The notes: a model not told the origin generated them from the letters alone. A stretch of DNA of 6,103 nt from Bacteriovoracaceae bacterium (GCA_007116425.1 SKIL01000207.1:1-6103); one strand, 5' to 3'. Counted from the stretch's first letter, positions 1 through 6,103 are shown. Numbers and translations are program-made.

Positions 1-845
1 ATGCCGTGACCAAAAGAATTAACGAACTCGGACTTAAACAACTGTCAGATGTTGAAGTCATTGAACCGCAAAAAAGTCCCCACTTTAAAGAGTTCACAAG
101 AGAGTTTTCTCAAAAAAGACAAAGAAGTGGTGTGAGTATTTATCACGCAGAAGACATGATGGCGCTTGAGACGTACTTTGGTGCCAAAATGATTGATAAT
201 AAACTCGCTGATGCCTTTATTGCAGGACCGACACTAAGTTACCCAAGCTGTTTTGTCCCTCTCATGCACGTTCTAGGAACAAAACATAAGCAAAGTGCTG
301 CAGGTATTTTTATTATGGTCTTTAAAAATAGAGTCCTGTTTTTGGCAGACTGTACAGCACAGGTCGATCCGACAGAAGAACAATTAGCAGAGATTGCCTA
401 CAGTACGGCCTCCCTATATAGAGATCTTATGCGAAGAGAGCCAAATATTGCCTTCCTTAGTTTTTCAAGTTTTGGTTCAAACAACCATCCAAAAGCAAGA
501 AAAGTAAAAAATGCAGTCAAGCTAACAAAGGATAGACATGCTGACCTAAAGGTTGAAGGAGAAATTCAGGCCGATGTCGCGGTTAATAAGCAGGTCTTAG
601 ATAAATTATTTGATTTCTCAAGCCTCGAAGGCCCGACAGATATTTTGATTTTCCCAGACTTAAATTCTGCCAATATTAGCTATAAGCTCATTCAGCAACT
701 AAGTGAAGCTGATGCTATCGGCCCAATTCTTGTTCCAATGAATGGATCGGCGAATATTATTCAAAGAACAGCGACAGTTAATGAAATTGTTAACATGACA
801 ACACTAACAGCTTTATTGGCCATGGAAGAAAAAAATAGAAACTAA
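1..845 (+). CDS. maeB: NADP-dependent malic enzyme, C-terminal phosphotransacetylase-like domain (5' partial)
   Basis: This is the 3' part of a MaeB-type malic enzyme, which decarboxylates malate to pyruvate with reduction of NADP. In this family a phosphate acetyl/butyryltransferase-like domain follows the catalytic half and is thought to be regulatory, sensing acetyl-CoA, rather than a working transacetylase. Only that domain is in the window. The reading frame is open to the left edge (first whole codon at 3), so the GTG at 6 is an internal valine and not a start. Visible family segments are the SFGS...HPKARKVKNA stretch near 468-517, VEGEIQADVA near 552-581, FPDLNSANISYKLIQ near 651-695 and the C-terminal IVNMTTL near 786-806. 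About 280 residues are seen out of a usual 750 or so. A stand-alone Pta is the alternative, but DPTEEQLAEIA, the FPDLNSANISYKL segment and the ending resemble MaeB more closely. ridA follows on the same strand. Confidence 0.87.
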   Translation, partial: AVTKRINELGLKQLSDVEVIEPQKSPHFKEFTREFSQKRQRSGVSIYHAEDMMALETYFGAKMIDNKLADAFIAGPTLSYPSCFVPLMHVLGTKHKQSAAGIFIMVFKNRVLFLADCTAQVDPTEEQLAEIAYSTASLYRDLMRREPNIAFLSFSSFGSNNHPKARKVKNAVKLTKDRHADLKVEGEIQADVAVNKQVLDKLFDFSSLEGPTDILIFPDLNSANISYKLIQQLSEADAIGPILVPMNGSANIIQRTATVNEIVNMTTLTALLAMEEKNRN

Positions 846-851
846 AAAGTG

Positions 852-858
852 AAAGAGG
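852..858 (+). promoter_or_regulatory. Ribosome binding site that decides the ridA start
   Basis: AAAGAGG ends 5 nt before ATG 864. It supports 864 rather than the in-frame GTG at 849 as the start of ridA. It sits in the short gap after the maeB stop codon. Confidence 0.75.
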
Positions 859-863
859 TATTT

Positions 864-1241
864 ATGAATAAAAAAATTATACAAACAGACTTGGCCCCAG
901 AAGCTGTGGGAACCTACTCTCAAGGAGTAGAGTACAATGGTGTTCTATACTTTTCTGGACAAATTGGCCTGGACCCAAAAACAATGGAACTAAAGGAAAG
1001 CTTTGAAGAACAAACAGAGCAAATCCTAAAAAATATTGACGGACTTCTAGAGTCTCAAGGGCTGACGAGAGAAAATATTATCAAAACGAGTATCTTTCTA
1101 ACTGATCTCGCCAAGTTTGGAAGTGTAAACCAAGCCTATATCGATTACTTTAAAGAGCCCTACCCTGCTAGAAGCTGTGTCCAGGTGCCAGCTCTTCCAA
1201 AAGGCGCTTTAATTGAAATCGAGGTTATTGCAGCTAGATAG
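864..1241 (+). CDS. ridA: RidA family 2-iminobutanoate/2-iminopropanoate deaminase
   Basis: This is a full-length RidA (YjgF/YER057c/UK114) protein of 125 residues, matching the usual 125-130. The family is a cytosolic homotrimer that hydrolyses reactive enamines and imines, such as 2-aminoacrylate released by PLP enzymes, protecting other PLP enzymes from damage. The deaminase residues can be placed by comparison with E. coli RidA: Tyr18, Ser31, Arg103 and Cys105 (in PARSCVQV) and Glu118 (in IEIEVIA). The active-site Arg and Glu are intact, so it should be active. Two small departures are GTYSQ where most members have GPYSQ, and SCVQV where E. coli has SCVEV. I chose ATG 864 because GAGG lies 5 nt upstream and the protein then begins MNKKIIQT like its relatives. 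An in-frame GTG at 849 would place that ribosome binding site inside the gene. The gene lies 18 nt after maeB and 2 nt before the next gene, so it is probably co-transcribed with both. Confidence 0.95.
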   Translation: MNKKIIQTDLAPEAVGTYSQGVEYNGVLYFSGQIGLDPKTMELKESFEEQTEQILKNIDGLLESQGLTRENIIKTSIFLTDLAKFGSVNQAYIDYFKEPYPARSCVQVPALPKGALIEIEVIAAR

Positions 1242-1243
1242 AA

Positions 1244-1918
1244 ATGTTTGTTAAAAACAAATATATATTTGAGACTAGAAAAACTAGATTCAAGCGCTAT
1301 CTACTCAACCTTTTGGTTTTTTTGTCTATTTTTCTAGTCCTTTATATTTTGTTTTGCGCCTTCCTTGTTTTTTACTCTATAAATCGAACACAACACTCAC
1401 AAGAGGTCCTCTTTCAAAGACCTCCTGACATGGTCGTCATCTTCACCGGAGATATCGGCCGAATACCAACAGGTTTGAAACTGGCCAAAGAGTACAATCA
1501 ACCAAACATTTTTATCACCGGAGTTTATAATAAAAATACAATCGAATCACTATTAAGGCCTTTAAGTGATGAGTATATTCAAGATCCGAATTTACTCGAA
1601 ATAGATTACTGGGCACGCAATACCGTTGAAAACGTGATTTCCACACTAAGACATATCAGACAAAGAAATGCCCAAGAGGACATTATTATTGTCTCGCACG
1701 ACTATCATATTTTACGGATCAAATTAATTATCGATCGACTAAAGGCGAAAGATGATCAATCTCGATTTTTTTATTACGGTGTAAGAGCAAACTATCTGGA
1801 AGTAAGGAACTTAAGAATTTTGGCCAGAGAAGTATTCAAATTAATGCGAGCTTATGCCTTTCTTTTATTATGGGACCCAGAACCAGCTCCAAGCCCCGTT
1901 AGCTTACAAGAAACTTAA
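1244..1918 (+). CDS. DUF218/YdcF-family membrane-anchored protein
   Basis: This is a 224-residue protein with a basic N-terminus (KTRFKR), one strong hydrophobic segment at about residues 20-45, and then a DUF218 domain. The domain shows VVIFTGDIGR at about 64-73, IFITGV at 89-94, the ARNTVEN motif at 124-130 and SHDYHILR at 151-158. These are the family's Rossmann-like motifs (TG..GR, A.NT.EN, S.YH..R). Relatives include E. coli YdcF, SanA and ElyC, some of which affect the cell envelope, but no reaction is established for this type and I do not assign one. The segment probably acts as a signal anchor, leaving the domain on the periplasmic side (inference). The end is proline-rich (about 212-218). 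The start lies 2 nt after the ridA stop with no clear Shine-Dalgarno sequence (the nearest GAGG ends 19 nt upstream), suggesting translation coupled to ridA. The stop overlaps that of rel on the other strand. Confidence 0.8.
   Translation: MFVKNKYIFETRKTRFKRYLLNLLVFLSIFLVLYILFCAFLVFYSINRTQHSQEVLFQRPPDMVVIFTGDIGRIPTGLKLAKEYNQPNIFITGVYNKNTIESLLRPLSDEYIQDPNLLEIDYWARNTVENVISTLRHIRQRNAQEDIIIVSHDYHILRIKLIIDRLKAKDDQSRFFYYGVRANYLEVRNLRILAREVFKLMRAYAFLLLWDPEPAPSPVSLQET
1915..1918. other. Convergent gene ends sharing a TTAA stop
   Basis: The palindrome TTAA supplies the TAA stop of the DUF218 gene on the + strand (1916-1918) and the TAA stop of rel on the - strand (1917-1915). The two operons therefore overlap by 4 bp with no intergenic DNA. 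The nearby sequence holds no GC-rich hairpin with a T run on either strand, so transcription termination here is unlikely to be by a strong intrinsic terminator. Confidence 0.95.
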
Positions 1919-4101
1919 ACTCGGTTAACTGAAATCACCTCTTCAATCGACTCAATTGTAGAAATTGTTTTAAGCAGTTCGCTGTAATCCTGAACTTCAA
2001 TTTCAAAAATAAAACTTCCCTTACGGTCTGGGAGCGACTTCGCAATAGCACTTCTAATATTAACGTTAATTGCTGTAATCACCTTAGAAATGGTCGAAAG
2101 AATTCCAGGTTTATCGTAAGTAACAACTCGAATCGTAACTGGATGCTTAAACCTAAACTCACTATTCCACTCAACGCTTACAGAGCGAGTAAGAGAGTCA
2201 GCATCAACCCTTTCACAATTAGCGTGATGAATCGTGATCCCTCTCCCTCGTGTTATATACCCCATGATAGGGTCACCAGGAATAGGATTACAACAGCGGG
2301 CCAGGCGAACCATCACGTCAGACTCACCATCAACAATGACAGCATTATCTTTATTTGCTCTCTTTTTAACATTCTTACTCAATTTTTTCGAATAAGAATC
2401 AAGCTCTTTCAATTGAACTTCAGAAATTTCGACGGCCTTGTCACGCAAAGATGGAATGTGAGAAATCAATTCACGAGAAGCAGTCTTACCCGAACCGATA
2501 TTAATAAGCAATTCCTCAAAATTACTACAGCTAGCCGCTTTATAAAGAGGCTCAATATCCCCATGTTTTTTAAGCGCTTTAATAGAACTTCCAAAAGACT
2601 TGAGAGTCTTTTCTAAAACTTCAGTTCCAAGCTCTTTGTTATGGTCTCTTTCAACCTTTAAGAGCCATTGTTTAATTTTCGTCTTTGCCCGAGATGACTT
2701 AACGATATTCAACCAATCCTTTGAAGGTGTTTGGTTCTTACTTGTCATAACCTCAACAGTATCACCTGACTTAAGAACATGGCGCAAAGGAACCATCTTA
2801 CCGTTAACTTTTGCACCTACGCAGTGATTTCCAACATCGGTGTGTATCGCGTAAGCGAAATCTAAAGGAGTTGCACCATAGCGAAGCTCTCGAACATCCC
2901 CTTTAGGGGTAAAAACAAAAACCCCACCAACATCGAGATCATTTTTTACAACCGATAGAAATTCGTGGCTGTTTTCAACGTTCTGGTTAAACTCAAGCAG
3001 CTCTTCGACCCAGTCTAACTTCTTCTTCCCAGACTTTATTCCCTCTTTATATTTCCAATGAGCTGCGACTCCGGTCTCAGCAACTTCATCCATCTCATAA
3101 GTTCTAATCTGGATCTCAATTCGCTCTGCACGAGGACCTATTACGGTAGTGTGAAGTGATTGATAATTATTAACTTTAGGAATAGCAATATAGTCTTTAA
3201 AGCGCCCAGGAATAGGAGTAAAAGACGAGTGAATGATACCTAACGCTTTATAGCACTCAGTAATATTACCAACCATTACTCTAAACGCTAAAATATCTTG
3301 GATTTGCTCAAAGCCAACTCCTCGAGCAATCATTTTCTTATAAATAGAAAAGAAATGTTTAGAGCGTCCCTTAACTTCGGCTTGAAGAGAGTACTCTAGA
3401 AGTTTTTCTCTAATCGTATCTACAGTCTCTCTAATATAGACCTCTCGCTCAGATTTTTTCATCGCGATTTTTTCGGCCAATCGATAATAGATATCAGGTT
3501 TCAAAAAGCGCAAGCATAAATCTTCAAGCTCAGACTTTACGGAGTTGATACCTAAACGGCTGGCAAGAGGTACGTAAATATCAAGAGTTTCTTGAGCAAC
3601 TTTTTTTTGTTTCTCATCTGAAACGTACTGAAGAGTACGCATATTATGCATTCGATCAGCGAGCTTAACAATAATAACTCGAAGATCTTTGGCCATGGCC
3701 ACAACCATCTTGCGAAAATTTTCGGCCTGAGACTCTTCTTTAGTTTTAAATTTAATTTTTGAAATTTTGGTCAAACCAACAACGATTTGTGCGACATCGG
3801 TACTAAACTCTTTTTCAATTTCCTCAGGAGTGACTCCACAGTCTTCAACCACATCATGTAAAAGACCGGCCACGATACTGTCCATATCGAGACGTAGCTT
3901 GATAAGAGTGGCCGAGACATTGATGGGGTGAATGATATAGTCTTCACCAGAGCTTCTTTTTTGACCTGAGTGCCATTTGGTTGCATAATGAAACGCCTTT
4001 TCGAGCATTTCAAAATCTGCTTCAGGATAATAAGCTTTGACTCTCGAAACGAGGTCCCCTAAACCAATATCCCTTTCATGTGAAAAATCAAACGCTTCCA
4101 A
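1915..4101 (-). CDS. rel: Bifunctional (p)ppGpp synthetase/hydrolase, RelA/SpoT (Rsh) family
   Basis: This is a full-length long RSH enzyme (728 residues; the family is about 700-740). It makes (p)ppGpp from ATP and GDP/GTP and also hydrolyses it. The N-terminal HD hydrolase looks intact: His58 (HPINV), HDVVED at 82-87 and Asp149 (LADRMHN). The synthetase domain has Asp269 (QDILAFR), the RFKD motif at 300-303 that marks bifunctional enzymes rather than RelA's EXDD, YQSLHTT from 313, and Glu329 in EIQIRT. A TGS domain follows at about 394-454 (VFVFTPKGDV), then a helical region, a zinc-finger-like segment (ARCCNPIPGD, His625, Cys629) and a C-terminal ACT domain from about 654 (VTIRVV.YDKPGIL). 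The start is TTG, chosen because GAGAGG lies 5 nt upstream, an in-frame TGA sits four codons before it, and the conserved DLVSRVKAYYPEADFEML begins soon after; the next ATG (residue 32) is too late. It follows gmk by 15 nt. Whether the cell has another RSH cannot be told from this window. Confidence 0.97.
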   Translation of the reverse strand: MEAFDFSHERDIGLGDLVSRVKAYYPEADFEMLEKAFHYATKWHSGQKRSSGEDYIIHPINVSATLIKLRLDMDSIVAGLLHDVVEDCGVTPEEIEKEFSTDVAQIVVGLTKISKIKFKTKEESQAENFRKMVVAMAKDLRVIIVKLADRMHNMRTLQYVSDEKQKKVAQETLDIYVPLASRLGINSVKSELEDLCLRFLKPDIYYRLAEKIAMKKSEREVYIRETVDTIREKLLEYSLQAEVKGRSKHFFSIYKKMIARGVGFEQIQDILAFRVMVGNITECYKALGIIHSSFTPIPGRFKDYIAIPKVNNYQSLHTTVIGPRAERIEIQIRTYEMDEVAETGVAAHWKYKEGIKSGKKKLDWVEELLEFNQNVENSHEFLSVVKNDLDVGGVFVFTPKGDVRELRYGATPLDFAYAIHTDVGNHCVGAKVNGKMVPLRHVLKSGDTVEVMTSKNQTPSKDWLNIVKSSRAKTKIKQWLLKVERDHNKELGTEVLEKTLKSFGSSIKALKKHGDIEPLYKAASCSNFEELLINIGSGKTASRELISHIPSLRDKAVEISEVQLKELDSYSKKLSKNVKKRANKDNAVIVDGESDVMVRLARCCNPIPGDPIMGYITRGRGITIHHANCERVDADSLTRSVSVEWNSEFRFKHPVTIRVVTYDKPGILSTISKVITAINVNIRSAIAKSLPDRKGSFIFEIEVQDYSELLKTISTIESIEEVISVNRV

Positions 4102-4106
4102 AATGG

Positions 4107-4112
4107 CCTCTC
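4107..4112 (-). promoter_or_regulatory. Ribosome binding site for the TTG start of rel
   Basis: Read on the - strand, GAGAGG is followed by CCATT and then TTG (4101-4099). The strong site at a 5 nt spacing is the main support for a TTG start. It overlaps the second of two in-frame TGA codons (4119-4117 and 4113-4111) that separate gmk from rel. Confidence 0.75.
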
Positions 4113-4116
4113 ACTC

Positions 4117-4680
4117 TCATTTTTTTAATATCTTACTCACTATTTCTTTTAAATCTTTATAGGCACGATCTAAATCATCATTCACAATACAAAAGTCAAA
4201 ATCATCCTTTCGCAGAATTTCTCTTTTTGAGTTTTCAATTCTCAAGTTTATGACTTGAGTAGACTCTGTTCCTCGACCACGCAACCGATTCTCTAATTCA
4301 GTTATCGAAGGTGGAGCAATAAAGATGGCCTGGGCCCTTTCCTTAAAATAGGCCTTAAATGAGTCTGTTCCCTGCACATCTAAGTCAAAAAGTAAGTCCG
4401 TTCCACTTGAAATCTGCTTTTCAACAAAGCTTTTCGAAGTTCCATAATAATTCGAGTGAACTTCTGCCCACTCTAAAAACTCTCCGTCCTTAATCATTAT
4501 TTCAAACTGCTCTTTTGAAATGAAGTTGTAGTGAACACCATCAACTTCTCCATCTCGGGGAGGCCGAGTCGTAAAAGAAACAGACTCAACAAGCTCTGGA
4601 AAATCGTCTTTCATCTTTTTTATTAATGTCGACTTTCCTGATCCAGAAGGCGCAACAATGACAATTATTTTTCCACTCAT
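4117..4680 (-). CDS. gmk: Guanylate kinase
   Basis: This enzyme phosphorylates GMP to GDP with ATP in the cytosol, an essential step toward GTP, dGTP and the substrates of (p)ppGpp synthesis. The length (187 residues) is slightly below the common 200-210. The P-loop APSGSGKST lies at 10-18. GMP-binding elements are visible as SFTTRPPRDGE (35-45), Tyr51, Glu70 in GEFLEWAEVH, YGTS from 79 and DVQG at 101-104. The lid and adenine-side arginines are in NRLRGRG (131-137) and LRIEN (146-150), and IVNDDL near 165 is the usual late motif. Everything needed for activity appears present. The ATG start is preceded by AGGTG at 8 nt, and this site overlaps the yicC stop codon, so the two are likely coupled. 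The gene ends with seven A residues directly before TGA. It lies between yicC and rel in the same operon. Confidence 0.97.
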   Translation of the reverse strand: MSGKIIVIVAPSGSGKSTLIKKMKDDFPELVESVSFTTRPPRDGEVDGVHYNFISKEQFEIMIKDGEFLEWAEVHSNYYGTSKSFVEKQISSGTDLLFDLDVQGTDSFKAYFKERAQAIFIAPPSITELENRLRGRGTESTQVINLRIENSKREILRKDDFDFCIVNDDLDRAYKDLKEIVSKILKK

Positions 4681-4688
4681 GCTCTAAG

Positions 4689-4696
4689 CACCTTTA
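4689..4696 (-). promoter_or_regulatory. gmk ribosome binding site overlapping the yicC stop
   Basis: On the - strand TAAAGGTG begins with the yicC stop codon TAA and provides the Shine-Dalgarno sequence for gmk, 8 nt before its ATG. Ribosomes ending yicC would sit on the gmk site, which suggests coupled translation (inference). Confidence 0.65.
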
Positions 4697-5569
4697 CTCA
4701 ATATTAAGACCTTGCTCTCTAATTTTTTCCAATTGAACTTTCATATTAACCACAGCATCAGAAGTTTCCCCACTAGAAGATTTTGACCCAATCGTATTCG
4801 TTTCACGATTTAACTCTTGAATCAAAAAATCGATTTGCCTTCCGACTTCTCCGCTTTGTGATAAAAGTTGATCAAGTTTTTCTAAGTGTCCTTCAATCCG
4901 ATTTATTTCCTCATGAACATCAATTTTTTCTAGATAAAAAACTATCTCTTGCAAAAACCGAGATTCTTCAACCTTTACTTGATCAGCATATTCTGCAAAT
5001 CTTTTCTTTAGTTTCTCTTCTACATTCTTTTGAAATGTATCGGTTTTATCCTTTATTTTCTGAAAATGTTTAACATATTCATTCCTGTGAGAAAGAAGAA
5101 CAGATTGCATTTTTTGTCCTTCACTCCTTCTCGACTCTCGCAAACTTTCAATCGCGAGAGAAAATGCTTTTTTTGCAAGATTCTGCATTTTCTCTTCTTG
5201 TTTCTCATCTCTTTCAACAAAAAACTCATTTCTCAAAAAGTCTGTCGGTGAAAAATTAATTGCAACCCCACTTTTCTCTGAGGCCTCTTTCATAAGCTTG
5301 ATGAAATCTTCGATTTTTTCCATGTCGAGATCATCAATCTTACTTGCCCCTTCAGCTTTTTTATAATTCACACTTATATCAAAGCTTCCTCGCTTAAAAT
5401 TTGATACCAATTGGTTTTTAAGCTCCATTTCAATTGAGTTAAAAATAGATGACATCCGCCAGCGAATATCGCGATAGCGATGATTCACGCTTTTTATCTC
5501 TACAGTCAAAGTGAAATCTTCATCTGAAACTTCACCTCTACCAAAACCTGTCATCGACTCAATCGCCAT
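4694..5569 (-). CDS. yicC: YicC/YloC family endoribonuclease
   Basis: This 291-residue protein is full length for the family. It opens with the signature SMTGFGRGE (5-13), and the N-terminal YicC domain continues through VEIKSVNHRYRD (23-34). The middle (about 120-200) is charged, very rich in K and E, and probably helical or coiled. The C-terminal DUF1732 part runs from about 203: FLQEIVFYLEKIDVHEEINR, then the highly conserved GRQIDFLIQELNRETNTIGSKS (243-264) and the final LEKIREQGLNIE. E. coli YicC and B. subtilis YloC have been described as RNA-cleaving enzymes, and YicC is linked to small-RNA decay; by homology this one should act on RNA in the cytosol. The start ATG has AAGGGA at a 6 nt spacing. 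A second ATG at residue 6 would still keep MTGFGR but has no better site. It lies 25 nt after accA and 13 nt before gmk, in the common yicC-gmk order. Confidence 0.95.
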   Translation of the reverse strand: MAIESMTGFGRGEVSDEDFTLTVEIKSVNHRYRDIRWRMSSIFNSIEMELKNQLVSNFKRGSFDISVNYKKAEGASKIDDLDMEKIEDFIKLMKEASEKSGVAINFSPTDFLRNEFFVERDEKQEEKMQNLAKKAFSLAIESLRESRRSEGQKMQSVLLSHRNEYVKHFQKIKDKTDTFQKNVEEKLKKRFAEYADQVKVEESRFLQEIVFYLEKIDVHEEINRIEGHLEKLDQLLSQSGEVGRQIDFLIQELNRETNTIGSKSSSGETSDAVVNMKVQLEKIREQGLNIE

Positions 5570-5575
5570 TTTAAA

Positions 5576-5581
5576 TCCCTT
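5576..5581 (-). promoter_or_regulatory. yicC ribosome binding site
   Basis: On the - strand AAGGGA is followed by 6 nt (TTTAAA) and the ATG of yicC. It lies in the 25 nt gap between accA and yicC, and it favours this ATG over the one five codons downstream. Confidence 0.65.
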
Positions 5582-5594
5582 AGCTCATCAACTT

Positions 5595-6103
5595 CTAAAG
5601 CTTAGCTTCTATTAAAGTCTCGTTACCCATTTTTCTAAATTTTTCATAGCGCTCAGATAAAAGTTTTTCAGCTTTTACTTTTTCCAAACTACTAAGCTCC
5701 TTGGCCAAAGCACTTTTAAGCATTTCTGCTGCTTCGCTTGGGGAACGATGAGCTCCACCGACCGGCTCTTCAATCACACTATCAATTACTTTTAACTCAA
5801 GTGCTTTTTCAGGACTAAGTTGTAATGAGTTCGCAGCAACCTCGGCACGCTTCGGATCGGCCCACAGAATTGAAGCGCATGACTCAGGTGAAATCACAGA
5901 GTAAATTGAATACTCCATCATTAAAACCCTATCTGCAATCGCAATCCCTAGGGCACCACCCGATCCACCTTCACCAATAATACAAGAAATAATCGGCGCT
6001 TTTATATCAAACATATCGGCCAGGTTCTCAGCGATAGCACTTGCCTGTCCTCGCTCTTCAGCACCAATCCCTGGATATGCTCCAGGTGTATCCACTAAGG
6101 TCA
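5595..6103 (-). CDS. accA: Acetyl-CoA carboxylase carboxyltransferase subunit alpha (5' partial)
   Basis: This is the C-terminal half of AccA, which with AccD transfers the carboxyl group from biotin-BCCP to acetyl-CoA to give malonyl-CoA, the committed step of fatty acid synthesis. The frame is open to the right edge and reads TLVDTPGAYPGIGAEERGQ, so the GTG at 6095 is the valine of VDTPG and not a start. About 168 of the usual 315-320 residues are present. Clear motifs are GAEERGQA, GEGGSGGA (5952-5975, the glycine-rich acyl-CoA/oxyanion region of the crotonase-like fold), EYSIYSVISPESCASILW (ending at 5862) and EPVGGAHR. One departure is ISPESCASILW, where bacterial AccA usually has ISPEGCASILW; the plant subunit has alanine at that place, so the position tolerates change. 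yicC follows after 25 nt, and no terminator is visible between them, so accA appears to head or belong to the yicC-gmk-rel operon. Confidence 0.97.
   Translation of the reverse strand, partial: TLVDTPGAYPGIGAEERGQASAIAENLADMFDIKAPIISCIIGEGGSGGALGIAIADRVLMMEYSIYSVISPESCASILWADPKRAEVAANSLQLSPEKALELKVIDSVIEEPVGGAHRSPSEAAEMLKSALAKELSSLEKVKAEKLLSERYEKFRKMGNETLIEAKL

Noticed and set aside
6..8. GTG as a start of a stand-alone phosphotransacetylase
   Set aside because: The frame is open to the window edge and residues just before it fit the domain, so it is an internal codon of a longer MaeB.
1247..1261. TTTGTT-AAA-AACAAA hairpin just after the DUF218 start codon
   Set aside because: A 6 bp, almost all A-T stem in AT-rich coding DNA is expected by chance, and it encodes an ordinary N-terminus.
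1953..1972. CAATT...AATTG inverted repeat followed by four T residues, as a terminator for the + strand operon
   Set aside because: The stem is only 5 bp with a single G-C pair and a short T run, too weak to call, and it lies inside rel.
2143..2616. 157-codon open frame on the + strand opposite rel
   Set aside because: It lies wholly antisense to the conserved C-terminal part of rel. Its translation shows no recognisable motif and looks like a shadow of the real coding strand.
2600..2827. 75-codon open frame on the + strand opposite rel
   Set aside because: It is antisense to the conserved TGS/helical region of rel, with no recognised family motif or good ribosome binding site.
3159..3173. 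Asn in place of Gly in the Rel synthetase KxNGYQS motif
   Set aside because: This position varies in the family (Gly in SpoT, Met in many Gram-positive Rel proteins), and the neighbouring catalytic residues are intact.
3771..4013. 80-codon open frame on the - strand in another frame of rel
   Set aside because: It is nested in the HD hydrolase domain of rel, whose protein sequence is strongly conserved. This frame shows no family motif.
4783..5251. Two + strand open frames opposite yicC
   Set aside because: Both are antisense to yicC, are rich in Phe and Leu as expected from the complement of K/E-rich codons, and resemble no known protein.
5600..5610. AAGC-TTA-GCTT inverted repeat at the end of accA
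   Set aside because: It is only 4 bp long, has no T run on the - strand, and lies within the last codons of accA. It is not a terminator.
6093..6095. GTG as the start of accA
   Set aside because: It encodes the Val of the internal VDTPGAYPG motif. The frame continues to the right edge and about half of AccA lies beyond.

Overview
This is an ordinary, densely packed piece of core chromosome from a low-GC (roughly 40% by eye) Gram-negative-type bacterium. The protein versions present are a long MaeB with a fused phosphotransacetylase domain, a bifunctional Rel/SpoT with an RFKD synthetase motif, and YicC-Gmk neighbours. Together with the AT-rich codon use, they fit the former delta-proteobacteria best, perhaps a Bacteriovorax-like member of Bdellovibrionota. 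That taxonomic guess is inference with modest confidence; nothing in the window proves it.

Left part, + strand (1-1918): three closely spaced genes read rightwards. They are the 3' end of a maeB-type malic enzyme (its phosphotransacetylase-like domain only; the malic enzyme half lies upstream of the window), ridA (enamine/imine deaminase), and a membrane-anchored DUF218/YdcF-family protein of unknown exact role. The first gap is 18 nt when the better ridA start (864) is used, and the second is 2 nt, so the three look like one transcription unit.

Right part, - strand (1915-6103): four genes read leftwards with gaps of 25, 13 and 15 nt. They are accA (3' part, carboxyltransferase alpha of acetyl-CoA carboxylase), yicC (endoribonuclease family), gmk (guanylate kinase) and rel/spoT ((p)ppGpp synthetase/hydrolase). 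This looks like one operon joining the committed step of fatty acid synthesis, RNA turnover, GDP supply and the stringent response. rpoZ, which sits between gmk and spoT in E. coli, is absent here. rel begins with TTG behind a good Shine-Dalgarno sequence and lies in the same frame as gmk, separated by two in-frame TGA codons.

The two units converge tail to tail. Their stop codons share the palindrome TTAA at 1915-1918, leaving no intergenic space for a terminator. There is no non-coding stretch longer than 25 bases. I see no RNA gene, mobile element, CRISPR array or repeat family. Both operon promoters must lie outside the window, and I found no convincing internal promoter. I see no undescribed system here. 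The points worth a second look are the gene arrangement, the TTG start of rel and the overlapping convergent ends.
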